64,000 bases of DNA from Oxyruncus cristatus (Eukaryota; Chordata; Aves; Passeriformes; Cotingidae), in the NCBI GenBank assembly GCA_013399855.1, contig VXAY01005021.1:222267-286266 (forward strand), read 5' to 3'. Within the stretch, counting starts at the first letter, position 1. Each line of letters begins with the position of its first letter. The position numbers and the translations under genes were made by a program. The notes beneath the pieces were generated by a model. That model was not told where the DNA came from. It was given only the letters and a program-made list of their open reading frames with translations, and made no database searches. Shown one piece after another: positions 37,980 to 51,500 of the stretch.

Positions 37980-40900
37980 CACAGACTTTCTTATAATGTG
38001 ACAATCAGGAAGATGCAAGTTTGAACTGATGCAAGAATAAGAAGGATATGACACACAGGTTGACCTTCAGTGCCCAAGTTCACATCTGCATTTTGAGGAA
38101 GTAATGCCTGGTGAGCTGTGTTTTCCAACTTAAGCAACAGTTTTTGTACAAAGGAGAAATGAATGAAATATCAAAAAGTTTTCTGAGAAATTGGAAAAAA
38201 ATTAAGATAAATAACTCCAAAGAAATTCACCTTGCAAACTTAGCAGTTTCTGTTCAAGACATAACCCATGGAGGCACTGAATTTGGCAGCATTACAGGGA
38301 TAATATTTTCCTAAGATGAACTAGTTTTGTATCATTTTGCCTGTGTGTTAGACACAGATACGCTTCCTTCATCAACCATCAAGTGTCATGCACGGTTTCT
38401 TGTTCTTTCTCATTCTTCCTTAACCAATCTATTTGCAGTGAACAACACAAGCAAAAACCTTGGGGGGGATTTTTGTACAGCATGCTAAGAAGCATATTTT
38501 TTGGCTCTTCTTTTACAATCACAAGGTACTGGCCACAGCTGGAAGCAGAACACCGTCCTCCTCAGATCAACAGTCTGCTCTGATATGACAAATTCTGTGT
38601 TTTCATTCTGTTTCCTTTGATGTCTCTCTCTTCTCAAGCCTCATCTTGTTTTTATTCTATATATTGTATTTGGTAAATTAGACTACAAAGTCTTGCAGAA
38701 GACATTGGCTTGAACAAGACTTCAAAAAATGGCTTAGTACATCTGGATACCTCAAGTTGACTGACACTTTAATATAACTGGATTTTACTAAATGATGGAC
38801 ACCTGCTCTTTGAAAATCAGGCTGCTCTTAAGTTTTATGAAGATAAGCACCACAGAAGTGATGAACCTGAAACTAATAGACACTTCTGAAAAATCCTGTG
38901 CCTTTACCATGATTGATAGAGAACTGTGTGCATTTACAGCATCCTTTTAAGAGTGAGCTGCATGTCTGGCTCAAGGGTAACAGCATCACCGGTTCCATAT
39001 GCAACAACCTATCATAGTGCACCACCATGTTAATCTATTCTGAATAAATGAGAAGAGTGCTGAATTTTTAATGAACAGTGTTTCCACCTGTCATAAGATA
39101 ATGAAAGAATATAAAGCTGTTCTTAGAACTTAACAGGCAGCAAGAGTAATTAGACAGTATTGGCACCTATAACCTTGGACTGATCATACCACCACATTTT
39201 GTGCAGAAAGGGGAAATTTTTTTTATTAGATTTATTCTTTCTAAAAGAAAAGGATTCCTTGATGTTATATAACTCAGGGCAGCAGCATAAGGGAAGGTAA
39301 AGCTCTATTGCACAGATCATTCTGTACTCCCACTGTTCTATGAAACTCGGATCCTATGGGAAAGGGACAAAGACCTAAAAAAACCAGTACATGGGCTCAC
39401 ACTCACATCCCACCTAAGAGAAAGCCTCTGCCACAAAGAAAGCACACAGTTCTTGAAGGTTCAAATAATTACCACTTGAAGTTCTCCATCTTATAACATG
39501 AAGATCTGGGTGGGGAAATGACAAACAATACAGACAGGAGCTTCACACCTACCTTGGCAAAAGCAGACCACCCTTTAACGAGCCTCTTGTTCTGCCTTAT
39601 CATTTGAAACAGTTTGTGTGCATTATGGATGAAATGGTATCTCTTTGCTAAAAGATCAAGTAGTCCATGACAGGACACTTGTATGCTTCTCTCATCAAGT
39701 CAAAATGGTGTCAAATTTCTTTTGTCTGTGTTTGAAATGCAACTTCTTCCCCCAGGAATATACAGAAGAACACTGATCATATAACTCACTGATCATGTGA
39801 CACTAGGCTAGTGCAACTTACATTTATGAGGCAGAATGAGTGTTCATCATCCTGCTGCCTAATGAAATCAACTACATGAATAAATCCAACACTAATTAAG
39901 AACACTATTTATCAGAGAATGGATTGCAAAAAGACAGTGTTTCCAAATGACTGAGTTGTGAGAAAAGAACTATCTTGCAGGTCTGCAGGTGGCCTGGGGC
40001 CTGCTTAACTGATCCTGCAGAGCTGCTGTGGATGCTGAATTTTGAGGACCTGTTGGCAGCAGCAGCAGTGTTCCTACAATGTGGCTCTCTGGGAGCTGAA
40101 CAGGCCAGACAGAACTCTTCAGATGTGAAATAAAAGCAAAGATCTTACTCTACACACTCAAAGTGCTTAACTGGACCTACAATGCAGTATTGGAAAAAAA
40201 AAAAAGTTATGAGGGAACATACTGAATTTGGTTCTATGTATCTCAGAGCAGGTTTATCCTGGTTGTTAAGAATACAAGAAAGAACATAAACCAGCTTACC
40301 AGAGAGATTAAAATTATATAATCAAAAAAGAAAAATTCACTATAAAAAGTGGGAGGGTACTGAAAGGAAGGCGAGAGAATTAAATGGAGATTGATTTCAG
40401 TGGGTTATGTAGGGCATGTATAAGAAGAATCCCTGAGAAAAACTGTGTAAAGGGCATGGCAGCACAAAATAATATGATGTAGGAATACTGAAAACTGAAC
40501 TAGCAGAGACCTTGACAGAGGACATAAGAATGAGGATGTGAAATAGATTTTTACAAAGACAAGCATTAAAATAAGTAGATAATAAATATGTCCTAAAATA
40601 TGGTTTAAGCATATTGGAGAATAAGAGATAAAGATGGTGGTATAGCATTTGCCATCATCAGGCTTAACAATTAACACACTTAAGTGAATCTAAATGAATA
40701 AGAGCTTAGAATACTGTTGGTCTTAAATGGGTGATAATTGACAATATTTAATGATCAAGTAAACAAGTTAGAACAAATAAGAAGCATGTTATCACGTAAG
40801 TTGTGTATCAGAGTATTAAAGAATGACTCCTATTTTTGCCTTACCTGTAAAAAAACCCCACAACAATGAAACTGTCAAATGAGAAAGATCAAGGCAATAC

Positions 40901-42192
40901 AGGGGAGATGAATCTTTGGCTGTTATCAATATACATTAAAATCTTCTTTTTTTTTTTTTTTTTTTTTTGCATTACTATAGTCATACAGTGGTTACACACT
41001 GATAAAAATCCCTCATGTTTCAGCTGTCAGATTTTAAATATGGAAATCCAAGATAGTCCTAGAGAGAAAAGTTATGCACATGTTTTATTTGATTCAGAAT
41101 GAAGTACTCTGCACATCAATCAACTGTTCTAATAAATGACAGATCAGGAAAATTATATACAAGTAATTTCTATATTCAGAAAATCTGCTTTTCTGTGATG
41201 ACTGCTCTGGAAAAAACTGAATTCAACATATATTTCATATGCCTAACACAAGTGAGTTCGACCACATAATTCAGCACAACTTGTATTATACAGGACAACT
41301 ATCACAACACTACCTAATGTAGCCGTGCTACCCTAGTAAAAAAGCAAGTATTATTGGTAGAGTTTACTCTGAGGGTTAACTATCTAGCTCAGTGCAGAAC
41401 TAGAAATCCACACTAAAGATTAAATGTGACTACAAATACATCAGTTAAAAATTCATTGTGAACAGAGCCTGGATAAAACTGTGGAGTCTTCCACAAAGGC
41501 AAAAGTGATAGGCAGGTTTATAAATAAAACAAGGACACATTGTTTTACAAAAAAATACTATTTCAACTTGAAGGGGGGGGGGTGGAATCAAACAGCTACA
41601 CAAAGAGACTGGGAATGTACACTGCTGTCTTCTTAAAGCTTTTGTCAAACTGTATTTTTCTTAAGCTTTAGACAGGATGCATTGCCTTTAAAACAGGCCA
41701 AACAGACTGTCTTAAAGAATCATGGGGAGCCTAGGCTCTAACAGGTTAGCATGATTTAAAGTTGGTTGCACATGCTAGCATCACACCTCTAAGTCATTGC
41801 CTAGGCAGAGCATTAGAATAGATAACTTGTTTGTAGGATGTAAGTATACAGAATTAAATAACAAACTGTTCCAATAGGAGTGAAAAAAGTCAATGTGCTG
41901 ACAACAGATTGCAGAAGACAGAAGTAACAAGTTTGTTTCCTTGGAATGCCTCTTTAGCTCTGTTGTTTATGAATGACCTTGAAAGGTGCTGCCTAAATGT
42001 ATCTAAAAATATGTGGTAACTGGAAATACAGGAATGCCTCATATACTTAGAGAATGTGCCATACCATTCAGGCGCCTGTATTGAAAGAGGTAATGCCATC
42101 ATGAAATGCATGAGAAGGATTTCTGGGAGCTCATCCCCTGCACCATTAGCTGCTTTGCACATTCCCCTTCAGTGCTCAGTGAAAATGCACAG
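37980..42192. other. Unique AT-rich non-coding sequence with homopolymers
   Basis: No gene was found. It holds a run of 22 T at 40947-40968, a run of 10 G at 41573-41582 and a short cagcagcagcag tract at about 40056-40067. All are simple repeats. Confidence 0.5.
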
Positions 42193-42244
42193 CCAATTTG
42201 CCTAAGCATCTGTGGGAGCCAATTTATCTAAGCATCTGTGGGAA
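42193..42244 (+). repeat. 26-bp tandem duplication
   Basis: Two adjacent copies, 42193-42218 and 42219-42244, agree at 23 of 26 positions. Both begin ccaattt and share taagcatctgtggga. The differences are at unit positions 8, 9 and 26. This is a small local duplication, probably by replication slippage. Confidence 0.9.
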
Positions 42245-44462
42245 AAGGTAAGGGGAATGTACAATGCACTGGAAGAACAGAGGCACTGAGTGTAGCTGAC
42301 CTGCAGGGAAATTGCATTTATAGATTCAGCCTTTCTTCAGCCTTTCTCACCAGACAACCCGTCAATGTCCCAAAGGGGATGGATTCCTAAATTAGGTTAA
42401 CTAACCTCATCTTGCCAATCCAAGCTTCCAGTCAAGGAAGCCTAGGTTTGAATGTTTTCTTTCCTAATAGCTTTAATGGAAAGAGATGTTCAGTGAAAAG
42501 CTGTTCTATGGCAATAACCATATTCTGGCAATATCAAATTAACCAGTGCCCAATTTGCATACAAAAGAAAGTTCCTCCTTACAAAAATACATAGATGTTT
42601 TCAATTGCAAATGCCATCAGCTTGCTACTCCAATTTCTAAATATACAATGTTTCAATTAAGGCAACACCTAAACCCTGCCAGTCATATCTCAGGCATAGA
42701 ATTAAACTAACCTGCCATCAGATCTTTTCCCTGTGCTAATAATCCGGCAAAAGCTAAACCATGCTTAGTCCACTTCCTTTGATCACAGAATTGTAATTTT
42801 CTCTTAGTAAAACTTTTGGGGGTTGTTATTATTAAAATACCTCCTGAATGTTTCTGTTTAACTGACCATTTGGGTCCTTAGCAGATTAACTCCCCCAGAA
42901 CACCTCATAACAACGTATACCTCAGGTTTTCAAACCTTGACCTGTCCCTGTCGTGTAACATACCAGAGTGGTGGTGTGATAACCATGGCATATCATAGGG
43001 TCGATACCTGTTAGTTCAGTGTCTTTATGTCCAGCTGAAACAACGTGTGAGAGCAGAGGAAAATGAATGGTGAAAGTTGATAGTCAGGTTTTCAACTTTT
43101 GTCACTGAAAAAAAAAAAAATTAAAAAAAATATATGTATATACTTATTACAAAATAATGGATAAGGTACTTTCTCACCAGGCAAAAATCACCTGTAGGAT
43201 CCTCCGTGGTTATAGGATGGGCAGAAAGCCCCAGAAGGCTGTTAAAATACAATGAGAGTTTCCTCATAACGATCCATGCTTGATATCTAGCTTATTAATT
43301 GCAGCATGTTTTATTTGACTGTACCTCCCTCTGATTCTAAAAATAGGACTGTCAAAAGGCATTGCTGTATCAGCCGGTTCCTCTCTGCAAGTTAATCTAT
43401 TATACAAGAAAAGGACTTTACAAATGGCTACATTAAAGACATCTAATGAAGTCAAAGCAGCTGTTTTAAAACATATTCAAACAAAATCTAGTCAATGAGA
43501 TTTGGTCTCTGAATTTCGTGTTGTACTATTAGGTATGTAGAAATTGAGCTTTTCAGGGGAATGAATCCTTTAAATTAAGTGAAAAGTCAGGCTATTTGAG
43601 CACCTCATTATACTCTGTATTGAAGATCTTTCTCATCCATATTATCCTATTAAGGATTGTAGTGATACCCACAACTGTATTCACTGATGTAATAAAAGGA
43701 CACACACAGCACTCAAACCAGTGCTTTTGATACTTCTGTCTTTATTCAAGCTTGGTTCCTATTTATCTCAACAGAAATTTTGTCACAGGATATGGAATTA
43801 AGCCATGTGTTTTTAACGCAACAATATATTACATCCTGCAAAAATGTAATTTTCTGGGCCTTACAAGATATCAAAGCTTCAGATCATTATTAGTTACTTA
43901 TGCATGCATATTATTCCTCCTTCCTACAGACAGATTTTCTTTGAAGCAGAATGGGTGCATTTCCTTTAGGCTATTCTGCCTTGAAAGGGTCAGCTTGAAA
44001 ACCACATTTTTGTTACGCCTATCAAATGCGGTATCCACAACACTGAAAATAACACTTAAGGCTACTGCAACTGAAAGAAACAACAGAGAAATATATATCT
44101 GTATCTCTGACATTTGATTTATGTGCCCATACTAAATAAGCTTGTATAGGCATTTTTGCATGCCCAAGCTCTTGTTTCTCCCTCACTCAATGAGCTCATG
44201 CATTTCACCAGTGAATTAAAAACGTTCATAATTTTTTTACTAATTCAGAGTATATTAGTAAAGTGCATTTTATCAGAAAGTGTGTATTTCTAACCAGGAA
44301 ATTGTAAGGAGGCTTCCTTTTAGTCGTTCAGAATAAGAAAGCAGGTGGCCCTAGGTAAATTTTACACTGGAGTTTTAGTGATAAAATATGGGCATATATA
44401 TTCCATTCTCAGCCATGAAACAGATGCCCATTGCATCTAATAGAAAATGTAATGCTCATCAA
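42245..44462. other. Unique AT-rich non-coding sequence
   Basis: No gene or clear repeat was recognised. A-rich and TA-rich tracts lie at 43109-43142. Confidence 0.5.
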
Positions 44463-44545
44463 ATCAGGGCTTTCACGTAAGAGTGCAATCCTGCTTTAAT
44501 AAAAGTCATTTTGAAATCTGATATTAATATCAGTGGGAGCAAGTG
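44463..44545. repeat. Possible old palindromic repeat with a perfect 16-bp palindrome
   Basis: The phrases 'gagtgcaatcctgcttt' and 'atcagtgggagcaagtgc' resemble the two ends of old amniote repeats that read 'gcaatcctgc' and 'cagtgggagcaggat'. Within it, ctgatattaatatcag at 44518-44533 is a perfect palindrome. The family call is weak; the palindrome is certain. Confidence 0.4.
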
Positions 44546-44909
44546 CAAACCTTTGTTTTTTTCAGGAATTGGTTTAATTCACTGTGCTTATGCAACTCTG
44601 ATTCCAATCTATCACAAAGTACAACACTAACTTTGCTAAACTCAGAAAATAAAATCAACAAGTATTTGTCTGTGTTGCAGAAGTAATCAATAATTTCTGG
44701 AGTACCTTCCAAAGTAGCATTGTCATGATGCATAGAAAATAATTAGATTGATATATATAATGGGTACTCTTTAAACAATAAGAAATTACATCAGTTAATA
44801 TGCTTTTGTCTAATTTAGGTCCATAATCCCTTTCCATCACTTTCTGCTTTTTCTCCCATCCTCCTCCCATTTCCTTTTTCTTCCACTCCCACCCTATTCT
44901 CTCTCATCA

Positions 44910-44934
44910 TGATGTTCCCTCTGAGGGAACATCA
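44910..44934. other. Perfect 11-bp inverted repeat (hairpin)
   Basis: The sequence tgatgttccct at 44910-44920 is followed by a 3-base spacer (ctg) and its exact reverse complement agggaacatca at 44924-44934. The short loop would allow a stable hairpin in RNA or a small cruciform in DNA. There is no T-run or gene context to make it a terminator. Confidence 0.8.
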
Positions 44935-45174
44935 ACACCAACAGTGCCACCTCGTACACCAAACATTGCATCTCATCCTTCAGCTATGGCCTCCAGAGAC
45001 TTTTCTTCACTGCTGATTTGCTTCCATAAACTGCAAAGCAGCGTGTGGGTCCAAGTACCAATTTGGTTGCCTGCACACTGAGCTGGTGAATCTGAACAAC
45101 CTTCCATGTAACTTCTTGGCAGAGTAAGTTACCCGCCACCCTAGGGTGCCTTAGATTCAGAAACACAACCAAGT

Positions 45175-45340
45175 GGATTGCACATAGACTGGGAGCCCAG
45201 AAACTCCTGAGTGCCAGTAATAGCTTTAACTAATGATTCTTTCAATGAATCCTGACAATTCATTGATCCTCTTTGTCTCAGATTATCTGCGAAGATTGGT
45301 ATAATAACGCTTTGCTCACCTTCCTCACAAGATTTTGCAA
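45175..45340 (+). repeat. MIR/CORE-SINE-like relic
   Basis: The sequence 'gactgggagcccagaaactc' is followed by 'atcctctttgtctcagatta' and 'ttggtataataacgctttgc', then 'tcaccttcctcacaagattt'. This reproduces the MIR order: 'gactgggagtcagaagacct', 'tctctgtgcctcagttt', 'aatggggataataatactt', 'ctacctcacagggttgt'. It is one of the longest MIR-like relics in the window and is non-coding. Confidence 0.65.
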
Positions 45341-46662
45341 GAAATATGCTTGAGTTTCATTTATTTTGAGGAGAATGATGCTTTTTCACCTGAAGGCAGA
45401 ATTCAGCCCTTCTACAGTCATGATGTAAGCCTCAAGTTTTATTGTGCATACACAAAGTCAAAAGTTGAACTGAAGGCTGTTACTCCCATTAAGAAGAGAT
45501 GTGACAAGGAAAAGCAAACAAGGAAAATGAAGAATGGTTTTTCCTATAAGTTAGGACAAATTTGTGTCCCAGAATAGAAGATGGAGCAAGAAGATTCCTG
45601 CTTTCAAGGGAAAGTATGTTAAGTGCTGAAAACATTGACTACATTGTGCAAGAACACTTTATGATTACTTAATGACTGATTACTCAGTAATGTTCCAAGG
45701 TCAGTAAAACCTTGGGTATCTGTCATCTGAATGCCACTTCCATGAATTTAAGTGAACAAAATTGCTGTAACTTTCAACATCTGACGTTTTTAAAGGTTAT
45801 GTCCCTTTATGATATTGTTTATTTATTTAAGCATAGTCAAATGTCTGTATCCCATCCATTTAAGATTAGGTCCTGTGGAAAAGCACACATGTCCAAACAC
45901 AGATCTTCCTATTTCAACTCTCAAAAAAAAATACTAAAAAAAGAGGAAAAGTCTTCCAAGAAACATATCTTCAATACTCTCATTTCTTCTTCCCAGAGAC
46001 GATGTAGTAGAAGAGACAGCACAACCTAAAAGTCAACAGATTCATGCTCTGGCAATAAATGGAGGAAGCAAATTACATGGTAATAGATTCCTGACTCAGA
46101 TGTGCCCTGTTTCCAATCTGTCAACTCACTGTTAGACCAAGCTTCACAGGTATCTCCATTACATATGATCACAGATGCAGAGGAGAAATTCTTTTTGTTA
46201 ACTGTGGAAAACAGATATATAGCTTTGGGATTTAAAACCAACTCCTTCTCTCACAACCCTAAATGTATCAAGAGGCACCACAGGTCAGATAGCAGGAGCA
46301 CAGCACCCTTGTGTAGGGGACACAACAGAACAGGTACATCCTGCTCCAGCTGGAGCTTTAGGTGGCCCTCTAAGGTGTGCCACCATGAAAAGCATTTCAC
46401 CGTAAGCTAATTATGAGGTTTTGAAAGCAGAAATCTATTGAAAGGTTACAAATGCCAAGTCACTATTTTTCAGCTTTTTGGACATCTAGAATCAGCATAA
46501 AAAGTGACATGCAAAAAAAAAAAAAAAAGCTGCACATGCCCTCTCAGCTGACTACGATTTAAAATGGTTCCATAAAATGTAATAAGAAAAAAAACCTATT
46601 CATACCAAAAATGCTATTCCTAGAATTACATTTGAGTTACACGATGTTATAATATAAATTAT
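45341..46662. other. Unique non-coding sequence
   Basis: No gene was recognised. An A15 run lies at 46514-46528. Confidence 0.5.
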
Positions 46663-46700
46663 AGCACAGAATCAGTTACGTTGGAAAAGACCTTCCTCAC
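46663..46700 (-). mobile_element. CR1 LINE 3'-tail fragment
   Basis: The short block agcacagaatcagttacg, followed by ttggaaaagaccttcctcac, equals the reverse complement of the CR1 3' end ('cagaatcagttaggttggaa' and 'aagacctt'). Only about 38 bases are recognisable, so it is a very short truncated copy or a decayed one. Confidence 0.7.
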
Positions 46701-48462
46701 AAGACTACTAGAAAAACAGGCAATTATAAAAGCCAAATACATACATACATACATGAAACATATTTTTATTTCCCAAATGAAATTCTTATTACAGAAACTA
46801 ATAATTAAGATATGTCACACTTCAGATTTTATGAACTAAATCTACAAATTACTTGGGCACCTAATTCCAACTTTAGGTACCTCAGGTTAACATTTCAGCA
46901 CTACTGCAATCTACAGATCATTTTCAATCGCTGCTTATATTTGCAGGTAGAGCAGGAGCTCAACAGGTAGGCACATGCTAGGCTGTGAAGCTGCTCACAG
47001 CCCTACCTCATGCCTAATCCCTGCTGGAAATCTCACATTCAGCATTTGGCAGGGGGAGGTAGGAGGGAGCAGCAGGGTCAGGGCACACATCTGTCAGGAT
47101 TAGGGCACATACCTGTGTATCAGGAAATATATTTTGAAGTCTCCCCTCTGCCTGATTCATTAAAGGAACTTGAACCCATTCTCCTGTTCCTCCAGGAAGT
47201 GTCAAATGTCAAAGCCATTCAGTGTTTTGAAAAAATATCAGTCTCAATCTGTCCCAATATACCTGTTTCACTTTGTACAGTTCTTGGGACGTGCACGTGA
47301 ATCTGGGTCTCCCAAATGACCACTTTAACTAGCAGGTTAGTCTCACAAGCTCTAATTCCCCATGAGGCAGAACAACTTTAATAGAAGATATTTGCTCAAA
47401 AATGTGCTATGGCCTCAGATATTGGAAACATGTGCTCATACGTGGCTCCAAATCAGACCAAATACAATCATCGTCTGAATACTGGCCTGATATTTTGCAT
47501 TCTCCTTCATAAAATAAAATAGCTCTATGCTAATTTGTGACACAATGGCTTTCAAGGGATTTCGTATTGTTTCACACGAAGTTATACACAGAGTGAACTC
47601 CACTAAATATTCTGAGGAGAAAGAGCACATTATCCCAATATTGTGGAACCAGGGTCCTAACAACCCAACTAGAAACTGAACCAGAGCAGCACCTTGTTGG
47701 TCTGAGCACCAAAAAGCAGGGAGAAGAAAAGGACAAAGAAGCATTGGTCAAGAGGAAGCCAAGCATGGGCAATTGGCTCCTTATAAAATGGTATAGAAAA
47801 TAGCTTGCACACAAATAATGTAACAGCCAGTTTGCAAGCCAGCTTAGGTATGGATGAATGTTCCCCGAGCACATCAGCCCACCTCCAGAATAATCTTGCT
47901 TCCTACCAGCCCCAGCTCAGGAAACTCCTGCAATGGCAACAGGAAGAGGTTATCCTGTGGTATCCTGAACCTCAGTCTTTAAAAGCTGCCCACACAAGAA
48001 GAACTTGTCAATAGCCTTGCACTAGCAATAATTTGGCTGTAAATAAGAAAATTTAACCCAAGCTTGGCCTGAACAAAACAACCTGTTTAGTGACAAAAGT
48101 TCTCTGCACTTATCCTTTCCCAATATAAAGGAATAAATACACTTATTCATACCTTTGGCCAGTGCAGCTATGCTCACAAGATTTCAGTAATACATGGAAA
48201 GTCTAATGCTGTACATACCAGGGAGCAACAGTGAGAGATGCTCACTTTTGTGACCCCCACTCCAGCGTTCATGGGACTGAGTACTGTTGACAACAGCGTA
48301 TGTGCGAGTATCTGGTAATGAAAAATTAAATCATCCTCAAATATCTATTCTTTCCCTGCCAAGAGCAGTATTGTCCACATGGAAATGACAGGCAATTACT
48401 CATCTGCTCTGAGGTCACTCGCGTGGAGAACTCCATTCTGTGACCACCCTCACATTAAATTT
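46701..48462. other. Unique non-coding sequence with a (TACA)n tract
   Basis: Nearly uninterrupted catacatacatacatacatg lies near 46738-46755. No gene was recognised. Near 46859-46890 'gcacctaattccaactttag' may be an arm of an old palindromic repeat. Confidence 0.5.
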
Positions 48463-48577
48463 GGGCTTGTCTACACATGGAGTTGTTCTTGATTAATTAT
48501 TCCTGATCAATGTCATGTGTGGCCAGTGCATCCACATGTGGCACTAATCAGAAATAGCTCTATGTGTAAGCAAGCCC
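48463..48577. mobile_element. 115-bp inverted-repeat (MITE-like) element
   Basis: The left end gggcttgtctacacatggag (48463-48482) and the reverse complement of the right end, gggcttgcttacacatagag, agree at 17 of 20 positions. The similarity extends inward through about 30 bases (ttcttgatta against ttctgatta). The short total length, long inverted arms and lack of coding sequence are typical of a non-autonomous DNA transposon. The flanks are ttt on the left and tta on the right, which might be a decayed 3-base target duplication of the kind left by PIF/Harbinger elements. That superfamily call is inference only. Confidence 0.65.
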
Positions 48578-51500
48578 TTATTCACAGAAGGAGTGCTAAC
48601 AAGATCAGGAGGAATGGCCTGTGCCCAGCATCTTGTGGGACAGATCCTTCTTACATAACACAGTATAAGACGTTCCTCGGCCACAAGACATCCTCAGAGT
48701 ATACACCTAATTAGGTGTAAAGCACAGTACCAGGTACTTTTTTAAAAGCCTGTGCTGTGGACAGATGCTCTCAACTAATTGTTCTCTGTCCTGATAGACT
48801 TCCCTGCCCTCACAGAACTGGAGAGCCTGCAGGAGTCAGTCCCAGATCTGTTCAAGCTTTGATGATTTTGGTTAAGCAGCAAAGAAAGGGGGATTAGGCT
48901 CACTCAGCTGACTGCCTGAAGCAGACTAGGCTGCACTTTCCTCATTACAAGCCCCCAGACTTCCTTCTTTCTTGGTAGCCACTGAATCTTGCGGACTTGT
49001 TCTTTCCTTGCCCCGATTTTAAGCTCTCATTCTCTCTTGAATTCTTCCTTATCCACACATTTCTGATGCATGGAGACATCCTTCTTTCTCAGCAAATTTT
49101 GGTTTGGTTTTCCTTCCAAGTTGGTTCAATTATATGTTGTATTATAGAGAGCCAAACTGTTATTACTTCAAGTGCCACAATTCAAAAATAGTTTCTTGAA
49201 CAATTATTTACTGTTTTGTTTTTGTTTGATCTGCTCAGCACCTACACTCAGTTCTGTGAGTGAACAGAATTTAAAGAATTACTTCCAGCAGAAGTTATTA
49301 AACCAGCATCACCTAAGCACTCCAGTTTTCTTATTTACATACAGAAAACTAGAGAAGCACTTATATTTACTAGCCAAGATAAAACACATTCTGATAGAGA
49401 CCCTATCTGATGAATTTTTATTTTCCAGGTTTTATCTTAGAATGTTTCTATTTTTATAATGATTCATAAACTGAAAATTTATTTTTGCAGCCATTAATAA
49501 TATTTTTTTTTAAATCTGTAAATATAAACTGGGGTGTTATTACCTATATTTCCTTCATTTTTTAAAATCTTATTTGTAAAGTTTTGAGTGTTTAAGTTTT
49601 CTGGTTTCTGGGAAGTGGTGAGCACAGATGGGGATTTAACTGCCTATTTATTTCATCGGGAAAATGATACCTCTGTTGTTAGATGTGGCTTTGGAATTTT
49701 CTTTTAACAGTATATCACTTGTTTCAGACCAGGTGTTGACTGGTCAAATTACAGGAACATGAAGTACAATTTGTACTTGTCACGCAGGCAGCCCTTTCTT
49801 AAAGGCATTAAGTACTATCTTTTCACCTGATTCAGTGAAAAGATATCTAAATGTGTGGTGGGCAGTTACACCCTCTCAAGGTGCCTCCACCCACATCACC
49901 CTGCAGGATGGTGCTTTGTTATCTCAGCACTGGAATCATGCTGGACCCAGCTGGAAAAGAGGCAAAGAAAGCAATGTGGGAGTGGCAGAGCTCTTAGAAA
50001 CCATTCCTGGTTTTGTAAATAGGAAAAAGCAATTTTAATTCAAGATGATGAAGTTTCCAAGTGATTAAGCCAGAGAGAAAGACGACTTATTTTTCCAGTG
50101 GAATTGGAAGAGGCATGTAGAGAGTCATTAATCCAAGGGTCCAAACTGACAGAGAGAGGGGCCAAACACTATATTCCTAAAATCTCAAGCTAAATTTATC
50201 AATAGCCACAAATTTGACACTATACACACAGATAAGTCAATCAAAGTTGTTGGTACTGAGACTCCCACATCTCCAATTCTAGAAGTTTGGGGAACTTCAG
50301 ACTAGATTTAGTCCAGTCCCCTGAACTGAGCGTGTGCTGCCCCAGACAATTCCAAGTTGTTCAAGGGCTTCATTTTTGGCTTGGACCATCACCAGCTGTC
50401 AAAGTGGTTTTGGTGTGCGAGCAGAGCAAAGCTTCTGGTTTAGTTTCTCCAAAAAGAAACAAAATTTAGTTAGCTCATACCAAAAACACTTCGCAAACTA
50501 AACTAGAGGTCTGTAACTGGAGACAATTGGGGAAACAACTTCAAAACTGCATTGCTGCTCCAGCCTGGAACACCATGCACAGCTTCAAGCACCTGAAAAA
50601 AGAATCTTCATTTCCAAAGCAGCCAAGTGCCAACAGTACCCACTGACTGTTTATTTTATGAAACAAAAACATATAATTGAGCTACATAACAATGGTCAAT
50701 TAATTAAATTTAAAAAAAAAAAAAACCTAACACACAAAAGAAATATTGAAGCCTCATCTATTCTTTCTAATGCCTCATATGATAAATTTCTGAATTAGAA
50801 GTCCTAAGCTGTGTTTGGAACAGGGAACGGGAAGCCAAATGTTCAGGCCAAAAGCTACAAAGGTCTAAGGCACCGAGCAGCTGTGTAGATGGCCGGTTCA
50901 CACTGAAATCACTCAAGCCCAGTGAGGTGCCTAAATAACATTATGCCTGCTGTCTCCTTCTCCACCAAATAAACTAGGGCAAATAATTTTTAAATTTCTG
51001 TGGTTAGATTAATGAACTTCTGCTCAGGCAGTTATATAATAATTTTGCACTTCATCACTTCAAATGCAAAAACAACTGTCAGACTTTCAGACTGTAGATA
51101 AACTAATAATACACTGTACTTTTAGTTTGTTATTCAAGGGATGCTACATAAAGTGGGATTGGTTTTGCAGCTATTTCACTTGAGCAGCTCCTATGTAGGG
51201 CAATGGGCGCTTGTATGGAAAGGACTGCTGTGGAAGCAGTCCCCATAATGCACTTATTGACAAGATTAATCCTCAGTTTTTCCTTCAAAATGATTACAAG
51301 CTGCATCACCATTCCAGTGATCTTGGATGGTTTCTGTGTATTTTCCCATATAGTTTTAGGAAGAAGTTTTTAAAACTTATATGGCAAGAGCTTGATTAAA
51401 AAGAAAATAAAATCCCTAAATTGGGTCATATGTAGGACATTCCTCTTGGTAATCTCTCTGTATTATGGAACAGCCTCACAATTTAAATAGAAGTCAAGCC

